A DNA stretch of 64,000 nt from contig CP075494.1 in the NCBI GenBank assembly GCA_021613535.1, positions 12,772,001 to 12,836,000 of the forward strand, written 5' to 3'. Position 1 is the first letter of the stretch, and each line of letters opens with the position of its first letter. Shown here one piece after another: positions 36,128 through 50,110 of the stretch. The translations under genes and the position numbers were made by a program. The notes beneath the pieces were generated by a model. The model saw only the letters and a program-made list of their open reading frames with translations. It ran no database searches and was not told the DNA's origin. The stretch is from Adineta vaga. Its lineage: Eukaryota; Rotifera.

Positions 36128-37974
36128 AACTAAAAGAAAATGTATAAAGACATGTGGGAAGAAATAGAAGTGTCAATGAAATAGATTGCTTTGATTTGTA
36201 TTTTATTGGATTCTATTCAAATGAGATATGACGCCTTATTGATGGAAATAAACAATAGAAGAAGAGAGAATAAAAATGTTTATTTTTCAGGAAGTCGTTA
36301 GAATTGTATGCTAATAGTGTATATTTATTAAGAAATCGTTTCGAATTTCTAATTGTTGTTATATTAATAGACAGTAACACATCTCACAAGGTGAAAACGA
36401 TACTCATTTTACTTACATGAAGAAAGGGAAAGATTGTAATGAGGAAGATTAGTTTCTTCTTCAGCTTCTCATTTTTCAATTAAATGTTACGCATGTATCA
36501 ACTATAAGGAATAAAAATAGATATTTACCTTGCTTTGATTCACAATCAGTACTCTCTATCGGTCATTTAGTGGTTGTTATCAACCATATTGTACTTGCTA
36601 TTCATTCTCATTCGTCTGTATGTATTCGTTTTGTAATCATTTCGGTCATCGTCCGAAAGGAAGATTAACATACAACGAATATGCACAGCCTACAATTATA
36701 TACGCGGTCAACTTGTTTCTGTTGTTCGTTTGTATGTTCATTGAGAGTAAAGAAAGAAAAAGTGAAAAATCCTCATGTCATTTTCAATAGATCGAACAAG
36801 AATAAATGAGAATTTAGTTGATGGATATATAACCTTCAAATGTGAATAGAAAAGAGGTGATTAACAAAAAACCAACTAATGTAAGCTTTTGAGATTGTTC
36901 AATTGAAATAACAAAGTTTGTCCTTTACAGATCATTAATCAGAAAATGTTTTGTAATGAATCAAAATTAATGAGGGTTGAAAAAGTTAGGATAATTATAT
37001 AGTATAGAATATTTTCTCTATATGTAGATACAAACATTGGTGAACTGTATGGATCATTCTTGTGAATAACGAATCTATGTGAACTGATTCTTCTTATATA
37101 TTTGCTAATTATCCATTATCATATTTAGTCATTTATCAATGAATGTTAGAGTTTTCACTTAACATTGAAGTGAGGATGTTTACTTTAGACACATTTGCGA
37201 CGTATAACTTCATAGAATTCAATTGTTGACATAGTACAACGCTTCAAGGTGTTGAGAATCATTTGTGAATGTAACAAAAAATCTCTTTTCTAAGTTAGAT
37301 ATCTTCCTATTAGAAAACAAAAACGAATCGAGATTATCGTTATATAAACATAATCTTCAAATCATATTCGATTGTAAGTTATAGAAGATATCTTTTGTTT
37401 TCTTTTCATATTATAATAATATTGATAGAAATCGAATAGATAAGTGAATATAATAAAAAAAAACGAGACCAATAGAAGAGACAAGAAAAAAAAGAAGAAG
37501 GTGGTCAACCACGTGGCAAAATCATAAAAATCACAGTAGGTGACATTGAGACTCTACAGAAACGGTGGGAAAAGAAAGGTTGTTTTCCTAACAATCAAAA
37601 TACAAACGCGGACAACATGTAAGAATGGATATTTCTTCTGATACTGCGCAAAACGAAAATACACACACACACACACACACGAACATATATATGAAGATAC
37701 AGTGACCGGTAAAAATAATAGTTGATTATAAGGAAGATTTCTATTGCACGATAAATTGAAAATAAATTAAATTTTTAATTAAGATTAATTTTGCGCGTCA
37801 GATCAGAATGACGATACTTTCTTTTTCAAACGCGTTTTGATTCTATGATATGCAAAAAAGAGTACAATAGAGGAATGTGCGTTTTTCAGTTTGAAACATA
37901 TAAATGCATGCGTGTGAAACCACTGTTAGCAGAAAAATTAGATACGAAGAAAAAAAACAACAGAATAAATTTGA
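36128..37974. other. Intergenic with a (CA)n run
   Basis: The upstream region of the receptor gene and the downstream region of the AP-2 alpha gene. A CA run lies at about 37660-37681. No supported ORF or RNA gene. Confidence 0.5.
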
Positions 37975-40900
37975 TTAAAATTGATCTTCAAGTAATTCAC
38001 CAAGACGACTAGCAACGCCAGCTTTGCTTGAGCGAATAGTTAGACGATACATCTATAAATGAATAAAAAATAAATGATTGAAAATATCGATACCATGTAA
38101 ACATACTTTTGCTTGTTTATTTGGTTCAAGTCGATAGAGACAACCGATTTGTTGTGCAGAAGTATGTAAAATACCAGCACCACAAAAATTATCGGCATTG
38201 ACATCTATTCCTTGTAGATTACTCCAACCAAAACTGTCGATCTAGATTAAATCAATTATAAATCAAATGAAATATTCGCATCATTAACTCACTTTTTGAC
38301 GACAATCCTCATGATTCATTGGATATTTGGCTGGAAAGATTTTTTGACATTCTTGATCAGGTCTAAAAATAAACATATGAGTTTACAAATTAACATAAAC
38401 TGAAAGTAAAAGTCGACATATTTGTTTTCTTAAGAACTATCTTTCTAAAATGCGTCTCTACAGATTAGTTTTTCCCGACAATACATACTTATCAAGATTT
38501 CGCCAACGAAGAAAATAATTGTTTGAATCCATTTCGGCTTTTTCAATAAATTTACTAATATATATCGGAAGAGAAAAATCAATCTTTTGTGGTACATTGC
38601 TATAACTAGATATAAATCAATGTAAAAATAAATTCATTATCGTTTTTCATTATTAATAATTAACTTACAAAAATGTAACACTCATTTTTGGTAAATCATG
38701 AAAGTCTTGTAAACATTCTATTGTTCCTGCTTGTTTAATTTGTGCTCTTGGATCGATTGTTGTTTGAATTGATTCCATATTAATTCGAAGTCCTTTGAAA
38801 AACAAAATAGCTCTCTTTCTTTAATTTAAACTTTCTTTTACCTGGATCTAATTCATCATTTAAACTAATATTAGTTGATATATTTGTTAAATTAAAGTTT
38901 GTTTTATTTCCATAATAAAATTCAACTCGTAAAATACTTTTCGTCAATTCACCTTTGATACCTATTTGTATGATATCATTTTCAAAGATAATATCGCTAT
39001 TTTTGAATGAGAATTTTTTCGTCGAGTGTACGGATGTTGTTGATGGAAGTGATGAGGATGTTGATGTTTCATAATAACCATTCGATTCAGTTGTATCAAG
39101 AGAAACAAGAAGTCCATTTTGTTGTTGCTGTTGTTGTTGTTGATTTAGATGCATCTGTAAAAGAACAAATGAAAGGTATATTTTTCAACATGATCTTCTT
39201 TTCTTACAGCAGTATCAGTAAGTTTAGGACCATCATCTGTATGTGCACTTGGTGTAGTTGGTTGTTCAGTACCAGTTTCTGCTTCCATCAAAGGTTTCTT
39301 TTGTTTCAAACGAACGAGTAATGGTGATTGTTTTTCTGGGTAAGGTGGCATAATTTCTAAAACAGTAGCTAATACAGTCGGACTGCATATTTCACTTAAT
39401 CGAAGATATTCAGTTGCTCGTTGTTGAATTTCGACATCTGAACTACGAAAATTTGAATCATGACGAAGAATCTATAATAAATAGTCGATTATCTTTAAAG
39501 AATAATTTCATCTATTATTAATTTTTACTTCTTGAATATGTAATTTGATTTCTGGAAATAAATTAATAAATTTCATGTAAGTTGATAAAATTAAAGAACG
39601 TGTTGTTGATGAACAAAGATGATATTTTGAATGAAGTAAATCAAATTGAACCATAGGTCTAAAAACGAAATTATCATTTGAAAATAAATGTTTTTTTTCT
39701 TTCTCAATTTTCATTCACTTACGTTGATCGTGGATCGAGTGCAATTAGATTTCCATATTCACCAAGAATATATCCAGCAACTTTTATCATATTTTCATGA
39801 CAAGCAGGTGCTTGTAAAGCTTCAAATGCTATTTTAGCTGCATAACTTTGAACATCAGTTCGATTGACAACAACTTGTATAACACGATACCAAACCTATG
39901 AAAACCGATTTCTTAATTATTCGAAAAGACATTCTTATAATCAATTACTTCTTCGGAAACAAAATCTCCGGCAATACGAATTAATTTAAGCATTATATCT
40001 AGGTACCATTTATAATCAACTGCATATTTTTCACTTAGAATAGCAATTTTAAGAACCTGAAAACGAAAGATATTATTGATGAAAATAAAATCAAGCTGAT
40101 AGAATTTACCATTTCTTCTCGAATTGTATAATCAGCAGTTTCAAGATATGTTAACATTTCTTGTACAATATCTTCGGCATTTGATCGATCACACATTGCA
40201 TAGAGAAGATCAACAGCCCGTTGACGTACACTAACATCACGTTCGCTCTAAAACAAATCAAATTCGATCTTATATTTTAATCGTATATCATCTCCTACTT
40301 TTAATGCATTTATAACTGTTTCTTGATGTTTTTTAACTGCTTCATGTGAAAATTCCGATGCTGCTAATAAGCACATGCTTTCCAAAGCAAGATATCGAAG
40401 ATTGGTTTCGCGATTTTGTAGAAATTGACCAAGTTGATTACAAGCACGTACGAGTAAACTTGATTCACAATCCATATGTATAATCAAATTAATTGCTTCA
40501 AATAAAACAGCATTACGTGCATTTGAATGTTGAACTTTTTTGGATTTTAATGGTTCTTGAGCTTTATTTAGAATTGTATCAAGACATTCATTTAAACGAC
40601 TTCGAATTGATGGATCATCTATACAAAGATAACGAGAAGATAACATAAAAGTAAATAAATTATATCTAACATACCTGGTGGTGGATAATTTTGTAATAAT
40701 CTTAATAATTTTACACATAACCATGGTGCCGGAACAAAATAATAAGTATAATCTTGAAAATCCGTATAAGATGATGTAACAATCTAACAAAATATGAATT
40801 TCATTAACGAAAAATATAGTCGGAAAATATCAAAACATACTCTGCTTAAACGTGATACAGCTAAATTAACACAACCTTTATATTCATCTGGATTACGTTT

Positions 40901-41822
40901 AACCAATGCATCAATTAAACTAACAGCAGATGTTGCAACACCCTTTAAAAAGAAAAGTAAACATCTATATCGATGATTCATTCTATGTATATTTACCAAG
41001 TGTTGATCATTGAGAAGATGAATAATTCTTGCCGTCCATTCAGTATTCAATTGTAAAGAATCGGGACTTGTTCGATGAAGTCTCAATAAACATAATGCAG
41101 CTGATTGTTTCACAGGATCGATTGTATCTCTAAAGGTCAAACTTTTTATTACTACATATTATTCATCATTTCAAACAAACCCTGAGATCAACAAGCGAGG
41201 TATATCATTGGTAAAAGCAGTTGCCATTTCTCTTTCTCCAATATTTGCAACACATTGTAATGCTAAATTGATAAATATCGGATTTCGACTTTGTATATCA
41301 TTACGAATATTTTGTATAATTAATTGTTTCATTTCTGAACTGGAATTCATAATGACAGAAATAAATAGGTAACCCTAAAAACATTGAAAAGGAAAACAAA
41401 AATTGATTATCTTTAAAAATCACATTTTTATACATACAATTTGTTTTTCTGTATATTTATTGGAACTTAATAAGTTCACTGCTTCCATATAACCGAAATC
41501 AATATCATGACCAAGTAAGAATATGAATAATAATTTGCATACATATTTCTTCTTTTGATACCCATCGAGAGTTTTATCCGCTAAAGATAGAATAGTGTTT
41601 TATTATTATTCATGATTTATAAATCAAACCTCGAAATCTTTGTCGAATATTTGTTAATTCTTTATTGATACGTCGTAATTCGGCTTCACGACTTTTACCT
41701 ATAGAAGTACATGATTAGAATGATAGACAGTGATAATTTCAAATTTAAATGAACTTACAATTTCGAATGTCTGATATAAAGACAGCTAAACCACGCATAG
41801 CATCTCCGCGCATGTTTGGCAT
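37975..41822 (-). CDS. AP2A: AP-2 complex subunit alpha (adaptin)
   Basis: Nineteen exons (complement): 37975..38052, 38107..38241, 38293..38362, 38489..38605, 38669..38792, 38842..39154, 39208..39471, 39529..39658, 39723..39895, 39949..40056, 40110..40247, 40299..40618, 40675..40783, 40841..40942, 40997..41129, 41181..41374, 41438..41580, 41630..41698, 41759..41822; 927 aa. The trunk is strongly conserved: [86 protein letters not shown] hinge with a polyglutamine stretch and Ser/Thr-rich sequence precedes the two-part ear domain ending [11 protein letters not shown]-2 alpha binds the plasma membrane and endocytic accessory proteins for clathrin-mediated uptake. The promoter lies back to back with SmD2 across about 250 bp. 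Confidence 0.96.
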
Positions 41823-42071
41823 TTAATCGAGTATAAAATAAACAATAACTAAACTAAATACTCTAACTCGACCGATTAATATTTGTTTTCATATGATTGG
41901 TTAAGACAACTAGCGACCTCCATTCTTTCCAAATGGTTCATTCAATTTTACCAATCTTTCTTTTTCTTTCCATTTCATCCATCACTTTGTTAGAGAATCA
42001 TTCATCGATTCACATTTTGTTATTGCCTCAATTTTATTCAACAAACATAAAATTACCGAAGAAAAAACAAC

Positions 42072-42479
42072 ATGTCTGCTAGTCTTATTGCAAAACCTAA
42101 ACAAGAAATGACGCCAGAAGAATTGAAACAACGAGAAGAAGAAGAATTTCGTACTGGCCCATTATCTTTATTAACAGATGCAGTTAAAAACAATACTCAA
42201 GTGTTAATTGCTTGTCGAAATAATCGAAAATTATTAGCACGTGTTAAAGCATTCGATCGACATTGCAATATGGTTTTAGAAGATGTTACAGAAATCTGGC
42301 AAGAAACACCCAAATCAAGCAAAGCCAAAGCTGCAGCAGCCGCTGCTGGTGATGCCAAAGGAAGTGTATTGAAACCGGTTAATAAAGATCGTTATATATC
42401 AAAGATGTTCTTACGTGGTGACAGTGTAATATTGGTTCTCAAAACTCCAAAGGCAAGAACGGCTGATTCCAACAAATAG
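42072..42479 (+). CDS. SNRPD2: Small nuclear ribonucleoprotein Sm D2
   Basis: An intronless gene of 135 aa. The sequence [20 protein letters not shown], the Sm1 motif [30 protein letters not shown] and the Sm2 motif [13 protein letters not shown] identify SmD2, a core ring protein of spliceosomal snRNPs. The loop between Sm motifs carries an Ala-rich insertion ([17 protein letters not shown]) longer than in human SmD2 (118 aa). It is divergent from the AP-2 alpha gene. Confidence 0.96.
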   Translation: MSASLIAKPKQEMTPEELKQREEEEFRTGPLSLLTDAVKNNTQVLIACRNNRKLLARVKAFDRHCNMVLEDVTEIWQETPKSSKAKAAAAAAGDAKGSVLKPVNKDRYISKMFLRGDSVILVLKTPKARTADSNK

Positions 42480-43124
42480 ATCAATAGAATTGTTGAATTA
42501 CTAAAACGAACAAAATAAAAACGTGTTGTTTGTTATTTCATTGACTGTCATTTGTTCGTTTTTTTTTCTGTTGTCTTATATTCAAAAACATATTAAAGAA
42601 AAAGAAAGCCGAATGTTTTAATTTAGATTACATTTTTCTACTCAACACGAGGATTCAAAAGATACAGTTAACGTTCTCAGTTGATTATCAAAATTTAGTT
42701 ATCGAAAGATCATTAGATTTGATCTACTCTTCACAAGCATTCATTAGAATAATAAGCTTCATTCATATTCAAAAGGATGGCAACGATAGATTCAATTCTT
42801 GTCTTGATTTTCTTCGTAGAACATCAATCAAACCCATAGGAGAGATAACTTTGTCATGAACTGATCAATCAAGAATGAAAATAAACTATTTCGTGAATTA
42901 TATCTAGAAGTTCCTATCGATAGATATTATATTTTTATGAAACAATGATTATCTAATTGGATATGTTTTTAATTTGTAGACAAGTAACCATTATAAATTG
43001 ATATTTCGTTATTGTTTCTATTTTTCATACGCTTTTTTAAAGCTATAGATTCATAGCAACAATCTTTTTAATTCTATTGCTTATTGATAAAATAATTCGA
43101 TAATTTACGTTCATTTTTCTTAAT
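42480..43124. other. Intergenic, AT-rich
   Basis: Spacer between two plus-strand genes, with an AATAAA signal about 37 nt after the SmD2 stop. Nothing else is seen. Confidence 0.5.
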
Positions 43125-44892
43125 ATGCCAATATGGATGGATTTCTTGTTCATTATTTTACTGATCACACTTACAATAATACATGAGAACATTTCTACTG
43201 CATTAAATTCATCAGTTAGTATCAAATCTAACGAAACAGATTCTTCGAATATATGCAACGAAGTAATTGTATATATAGAAACTACTCGATTAGCTGAAAG
43301 CACATGTATGAAATGTAGTACCACAAACATTACTATGATAGAATTAAGTTGCTCAACAAGGTGTAGATGTTTATTTTTAGTATTTGATGATAATTCAATG
43401 TTTGAAAATTATTTCATGAAATATATAAGATCAATTGAAAATATACTTGTTAGCTCAACAAACAACAGACCTTATGCTATTCTTCGAATAACTGTGATGA
43501 GAAATAATAACATACGTATTACAAATGAATATATACATTCTGTATTACATTTTCAAAATTCTCCACTTGTATTTCTAACGTTCGAACGATCATATAGTTC
43601 ACCATCAATTACTATCGATGAAAATTTTTCACAGTTCACATTTTATCAACTTTATTTAACGATTCGATGCGACCATAATAATACATATATTACGTATTTG
43701 ATTTACCATGGTATGGCATACTCTCGGCCACGAAAATTAAGCTCATGCTTAGATAATCAGTCAACGAAACAGGTAGAGATTTATATCACTGTCATCTTTC
43801 TAATTGATTAAATAGTATTATTATCATGCACAAAATAGAACAAAGAGTATATCTTCGTATTTAAAAGAATGAATGTATTTTCTCAGTGAAAGATTCTATG
43901 ATAATAATCATTATTACTACCCTAATCCATAATGCATTAACTCTGCATTTATGTTACTATTTTTCTAGATAGAAACTACTGTTACTAGTCCTACATTTGC
44001 TATATCTTCATCACTCCAAACAACAACAACAACAACAACAACAAAGCCAAATACAACTTCGAGGGTTTTGCAGAGAACAACTAGGAGAACATCAACAACA
44101 AAAACGAAGAAGAAATCTGAGAAAATATCCACAAAATTAATATCACCTACTACCAATGACAGAGCAACATCTACGACAGTATCTTATACAGAAATCAGTA
44201 CAACAAGCTCAAGGATCGAAACATCGACGGCCAAGACTAAAACTATAGTGACAACAACATCAGTATCCACTACAAATGAACCAATACCTTCTACGAGTTT
44301 ATCATTCACGGAAACTAGTACAACAACTTCACCGATTGAGACAACTTCTACGACATTCGAAGTATCATATTCGTCAATATCAACAGTAATCAATCAAACT
44401 TCACAAAGCATAATGCCTACATCGCTGACAAAAATTCCACAAGAGATATCCTTCTCAACAAGTATGACTACACCATCATCCATTGTAACAACAAAAATGA
44501 CAACCCATCCAACAAATACATTTTTTACAATTGCCGATAAAATGTTTTTTCCATCTTCATCCATAAAAACAACTAAAACAACTAACAATAATCTTATATA
44601 TATTATCTTGTCAATACTATTCCTAATTTTATTTGCTGTAGTTATTGCTTTAACTGCTATTCTATACAACTATGTTTCCAGAAAACCTTCTTTGGTTTCA
44701 TCAAATTCGAAAATCATATTAAAACGAAACAGTTTAACAGCACAGAGTAATGATATAAATAGTTTCAATGAAACTACAAATATCTCAAATACATTGTCCC
44801 CATTATCTACACAACAACAACAACAACAACATAGTGATACTAATTCAACAAGAAAGTATCACGACCCCATGTTTACCGATCAAACTTTTTAA
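43125..44892 (+). CDS. Thr/Ser-rich mucin-like single-pass membrane protein
   Basis: Two exons, 43125..43772 and 43969..44892; 523 aa. The N-terminus is a signal peptide (FLFIILLITLTII). The first about 210 residues form a Cys-containing ectodomain with many N-glycosylation sequons. A region dominated by Thr, Ser and Pro follows, starting with a run of eight Thr, as in heavily O-glycosylated stalks. A transmembrane helix (IYIILSILFLILFAVVIALTAILY) and a tail of about 90 residues with polyGln follow. No known domain is recognised in the ectodomain. Likely a cell-surface glycoprotein; the 196-bp intron is longer than the local norm, so the exon boundary is moderately certain. Confidence 0.75.
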
Positions 44893-45176
44893 TGAATTAT
44901 TTTTCACTCTGTTTTTGTCGGTTATTATCGAAGTAGAATAGTATTATTGAAAAGATATTTTTCATCATTAAATGCTTAATATGTCTTTTATTTATTCCTT
45001 TGCTTCTTTGTGAAACACATACACAAACGGGAAAAAAAGGAGCGAACATATACCACAGGTATTTAGACATCTGTAAAATATATTACAATTGATACACACG
45101 AAAAAAAACAATAATAATAATAATATTAATAATTAATAAACAATGGAGATCACTGTCTGAGATTAGATGTATCATC

Positions 45177-48100
45177 TTACGAGTCATGAACTGAATTGCT
45201 TCGACTACCCGTTCTAAGAATAAATGGCATGGGTTGTTGTGGAATTGTAGATCTTGATGTTCGTAGACTATCTTCATTTGAAGAAGAATGTTTTCGTTGT
45301 GGTGTCATCTCACTAATATTTGTTATAGATGTTGCCATTGATTTTCGTAGTTCTCTTGTTTTATGTTTATAGAAATACAAATCTTTTTCCAATTCTTTAA
45401 TTTGATTAGATGATTGTTGTAATTGTCCAAGTAATAATTGTTTTTCTTCTTCATGCATTTGTTGAATTGATGTCAAACGACGATCATGATCGAGTGTTAA
45501 TGATTGAACACGTGATTGTAATTCAGTTACTATTTCATTTTGTTCAGCAAGTTGAGACTAAAATACAGATATGAATGAAATGTAATAATAATGATTTAAA
45601 TTTACTTTAATTTCATCATAATCACGTCGAACTTTATTGTCATCTTCCTTGAGATTAATAACTTTATCAAATAGGTTTCGACAGAGTTCTTTTGCTTCAT
45701 TTTCATTTAATTGACCGATTTTAAAGAGAGGAGATTCAGAACCCTGAATGAACAAACGTAAGAGTCAAATTAATATGTTATCAAGAATGGTTCATATTTT
45801 ACCTGACTAGCTCGAACAGATTGTTCGACTTCACGTTCTCGTTTTGAAATGATATTATTTTGAAAATCAATAGCTAAATCAACTGCTTCAATAGCTTCAC
45901 CAATTTCAATTAAACGTCTTTCTTCTGTTGGTGATAACACACCATTTTGTTCTTCTAATCGTTCTGTAAATAAACGTTTTTGTTCCATTAATTGTTCACG
46001 TATTATTCGACGATCTGTTTGTTGTTTATCGATATTTTTCGAATTCTATACGAAAAAACAACAACTAATATTCTCATTTCAAACAAAGAAAGAAGAAATC
46101 AAACTTTATGAACAACTTGACTGGAACGAATTTTTCTTGTTTCTAATTCAGTTTTTTCTTGAAGTAATATTTCTTTCTTATGTATTAAATCTTCTCGTTT
46201 TTGTATATCATCTCTCAGTGTTTCTAATTCTTTTCTTTCTGCAATTAATTTTTCCATATCAATATCAAATGTTGTTGTTCGATCTGATATATTTCCGTTG
46301 GATACACCACGTAATTTACGCTGTGCAGCAGCAAGACCTTCGGTTTTAAGTTTTAAGATTTTTTGTTGTTGTTCATTTTGAATTTGTAATTCTTGAATAC
46401 GTTGTTGTTCGCGAATCAGTTCTTGTTCAAATTTATTTTTCAATTCACTCTCTTCACGAATACGTTTTTGTGATGTTTCATATTGTTGTTTCATACGAAA
46501 GAGTGCCGCTTGAAGATCAACAATTCTAAAGAAATCAAAAAAAAATATGTGAATGAATAATACGGTTAAATTCAAATACCTCTTTTCAGTATTGCCTGTT
46601 AATTTAATCATCAATTCTCGGTATTGTTTCTCTTTTTGTTGAAGTGAATCAAGACGTGCTTTGACCATATCAGATTTCTTTCGACATTCGCTAAAAAGTA
46701 GGAAACAAAAATAGATCATCGATTTATATAATACGAGATATCTTACCTTTCTAGTTTGGATTTATCATTGATATTTTTTGTTGCAATTTGTTGCATTGTT
46801 TTTTGTAAATCATGATATTCAAGTTTAGCTTTTTCCATTTCCTAAATAAATATTCAAAAATAGAAGAAATCTCTCATTATCTGAAGTATTTACTCGTTCA
46901 AGCATTTTAATATGTTGTTGATATTGTTCATTTGTATCCGTAACACCTTTTGTTGATGTATAAACACTTTGGATTAATTGTTCTTTCATTCTATTAAATA
47001 GTTCAATATAAAAAAGACGAAAGATAAATAGGAAATACTCACTGAATGTTAATATTAAGTAAATGAGCATTATTTTCTGCTTCTTTGACTTTTCGTGTCG
47101 ATTCATCGATTAATCTTTGTTTATTCATTGTTGATTGAGTTAATAATTGAATTGTTTCATCATCCGGTATGATACTTGGAGTCGTTCGTTTTCGACGAAC
47201 ACGATATGTATCATGACGAATCAATTTACTAAAAGAAAAAACCAGAAAACAATTAAAACTGTCGATTAAATTTAATCGTACTGACTTTTGTTCGGTTAAT
47301 GTTTCATCATTATCTTTCAACTGAAGTTCTTCAATTTCTTCTCGAGAATGTGCCAATGCTAATGATCGTCCATGAAATCGATCGATGACATAATCCATAT
47401 CAAATGCAGCTGGACTTGAATGAATATTTCGTGGTTGAATTGATTGATCCTACGGAAAAAGAATTGATATCATGTTTAATAGAGAAGAAGAAAGATTCAT
47501 TTGTTTTTAAATTTACTTTTCTTTGAAAACTAGTGGAATATGGTGCTGATTTAATTCGATCGTAGAAAGATTTTTTTGCTGTAGAATGATTTAATTGATA
47601 AATATTTGTTGATTGATTATGATCCTATTATATAGAAAATGAAAGCTTATAGAAATTTATTAGAAAAGAAAATATTTGACGAAAACCTGTTGTTTCGTTT
47701 GTAATTGTGAAACCATTTCTTCCTGTTGTTTTCGATGATAATTTGATTCATCTAACGCAATACGTATTCGATTTAATTCATCTTCCTAGATATAATCAAT
47801 CGTTAAGAAGTTTTATTTCACAAGCGAAAAAAATGTTACTTTAGTTTTTAATTCTTCTTGTAATTTTCCGAGAATCATATCACGTCGAAGACGCGTTTCA
47901 GATTCTGATCTTAACTCATCTTGAGCCTAAATATTCAAATTATTATCCATAACCATTTAATCATAAATTTCCACTTACTGTATGTAAAGCCGTTTCTAAA
48001 TTTGATATTCGACATGTAAATAAATCATTATACCAATCTGCTGAATTCTCCTTTTAAAAACACAAGAAAATGGTATAGATCCATTATGACTTGTATGTTG

Positions 48101-50027
48101 TATTTCTTACATTACTAACGGCATCAATCCATGTTTGTATCCATTGCTTCTGTTCTTCATTTAATTCTTGACATTCATTTAATTGTTGAAAACATGTATA
48201 AGCCGTTTGAATCAAACGACGTGCATGATCATTATTTGTAGATGTCGTAGTCTTTGAACGATGTGTACTGGAAGTCTGTTCATTACGAGAGAGCATCGAT
48301 CGTTGTCGTTGTAATTCTTCACGTAAATGCTATAGTTATAAAATGAATATAATTTTTCGAATAGTAAGTTTGAAAATGACTTACTGTAATTTCACTCTGC
48401 ATTTCAATAAAACGTTGCGCATTTGGATCAACATTTTTAATAGGTTTATTGCGAATTTGACTTGCCTATATCATTAAAAAAACACAATTTTTATCAAAAT
48501 AACGATTCGCTGTCGTGCATACTCTGTGAGCATATTGAAGAGCATTGAGAGATTCATCAAGATCAGTGATACATGGACTAACACCTACCGGAGAGAAAAA
48601 AAAAGGAAACGAATCGTTGAAAATTGTATGAGATTTGAATGAAATTTTACATGTGATCATCAATGTCTTTGCATTTCCACCAAGTGAATCTTTGAGTAAA
48701 CGAGTAATTTTTGAATCGCGATAAGGAATATGACCACCAGCACGTTTTTTTGGATCGGACAAGGCACTAACCACATTTCCCAAAGCCAATAAACCTGAAT
48801 TAATACGAATCGATTCTTGAAATCGTTCACCAGTATTATGTGTTCGTGCAACACGTTCCGAACCAGCCAAATCCACAAAATGTAATTTAGCAGAAAGATA
48901 ACTTTCTACAGAGAGTAACCCATATTTTCAATCGATGAAATTATTTTTAAACTTACCATCAAATGCTGCTTTCATTGGTTTGACAATTCCATCATAGGAT
49001 GCCTGTACCATAAATGAATTTGAATTTTTATCACTAAGACGTTGTTCTATATATAAAGAAGTAATCTATTGTATTTATCATTCAAAAAAATGAAAACAAA
49101 CATACCAATATGTAAAGTAAATATTGCATGTGAACGTGATGATTCATCATTCATTTGTGTGGCACCTGTGTGTCGAACGGTTGAACCTTTTTTCAATAAA
49201 CTAACAACATCATCAATTGAATGACATGTATGTTCACTAGCACCAACAACAACTACGAATATACATGAAAAAAATGATGAATAGAAAAAAGAAAGAATTT
49301 GTTTCTTTTACTAGTATTTCCAACTGCATCATCTCGAACATCTAGTGCTTTGTCATTAATATCCAGCAGATCGATTATATCATCTTTATAAATTTCTAAA
49401 TATGATGCTGAAATTTTCACACGACAATCTGATCGATTCTAAATACACACGATATTAGTCGTTTCATTGAAGAAAATAGTCACTATAAACCTGTAATGTA
49501 TCGAAAATTGTTTGAACAGCACGTGGTATAATACCATAATCTTTCTCTCCAATCGATAAAATATTTCCACCTGTCATTGTATATGTTTTTCCTGCACCCT
49601 GAAAGAAGTACCGAAAATATGAACAATCATATAAAGATATGAAATATTTGCATACCGTTTGACCATAAGCAAAGATGGTTACATTGTATCCATCGAAAAC
49701 ATTATTTAACATGGGTGCAATACATGTTTGATATAATTCTTCCTATGAAGATCAACAAAAATCAATTGATTGATGTTAGGAGTGCAATTTACTTGTTGAA
49801 TTTTCGGTCCAAAAACAAAATCATATTTGAACGTTTTTCGATCACCTAAAATAATTTGATTTGTTTGTGGATGAATTGCTACACAACTTTTCTGTTCATG
49901 TGCTTTTTCTCGTTGTACAAATGGTCGAACCTAGTTTCATATGAGAGTAAGATCTTTTCAATATTTTAATCCATTTACATACGCGAATAGCAACTTTAAC
50001 ACGAAAGTCTGATTCATTATTCACCAT
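45177..50027 (-). CDS. KIF27: Kinesin-4 family motor KIF27
   Basis: Twenty-four exons (complement): 45177..45557, 45606..45743, 45803..46045, 46105..46525, 46580..46690, 46747..46841, 46894..46990, 47043..47228, 47286..47449, 47517..47624, 47687..47785, 47840..47926, 47979..48050, 48111..48329, 48385..48465, 48523..48584, 48651..48905, 48957..49046, 49106..49252, 49312..49438, 49491..49598, 49656..49742, 49793..49930, 49983..50027; 1186 aa. The motor has P-loop GQTGAGKT at 88-95, SSRSH at 206-210 and DLAGSE at 259-264. The long coiled coil matches KIF27 rather than KIF7 or KIF4: [55 protein letters not shown]27 acts in motile cilia and axoneme central-pair assembly. An acceptor (TTTCTAG) sits 3 nt before the ATG. 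The 47228/47286 junction uses a weaker GTCAGT donor; the frame is also open through that intron. Confidence 0.94.
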
Positions 50028-50030
50028 TAT

Positions 50031-50040
50031 CTAGAAAGCA
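50031..50040 (-). promoter_or_regulatory. Candidate spliced-leader acceptor of KIF27
   Basis: Minus strand reads pyrimidine-rich TGCTTTCTAG, then ATA and the KIF27 ATG. The upstream gene MYCBP stops 83 nt earlier, leaving no room for a separate promoter and first exon, so trans-splicing is the simplest reading. Confidence 0.55.
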
Positions 50041-50110
50041 TTCAAAACATGAAAAACAAAATCAAAAGTGTTGAAAATTTCAGAGAAAAGAAAGTTTATT
50101 TTATTTTTAT

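Noticed and set aside
47229-47285. Reading KIF27 straight through without an intron here
   Set aside because: The frame is open, but the segment is Phe/Leu/Ser-rich and bounded by GTCAGT and TTTTAG at normal intron size. Kept as intron, with doubt noted.
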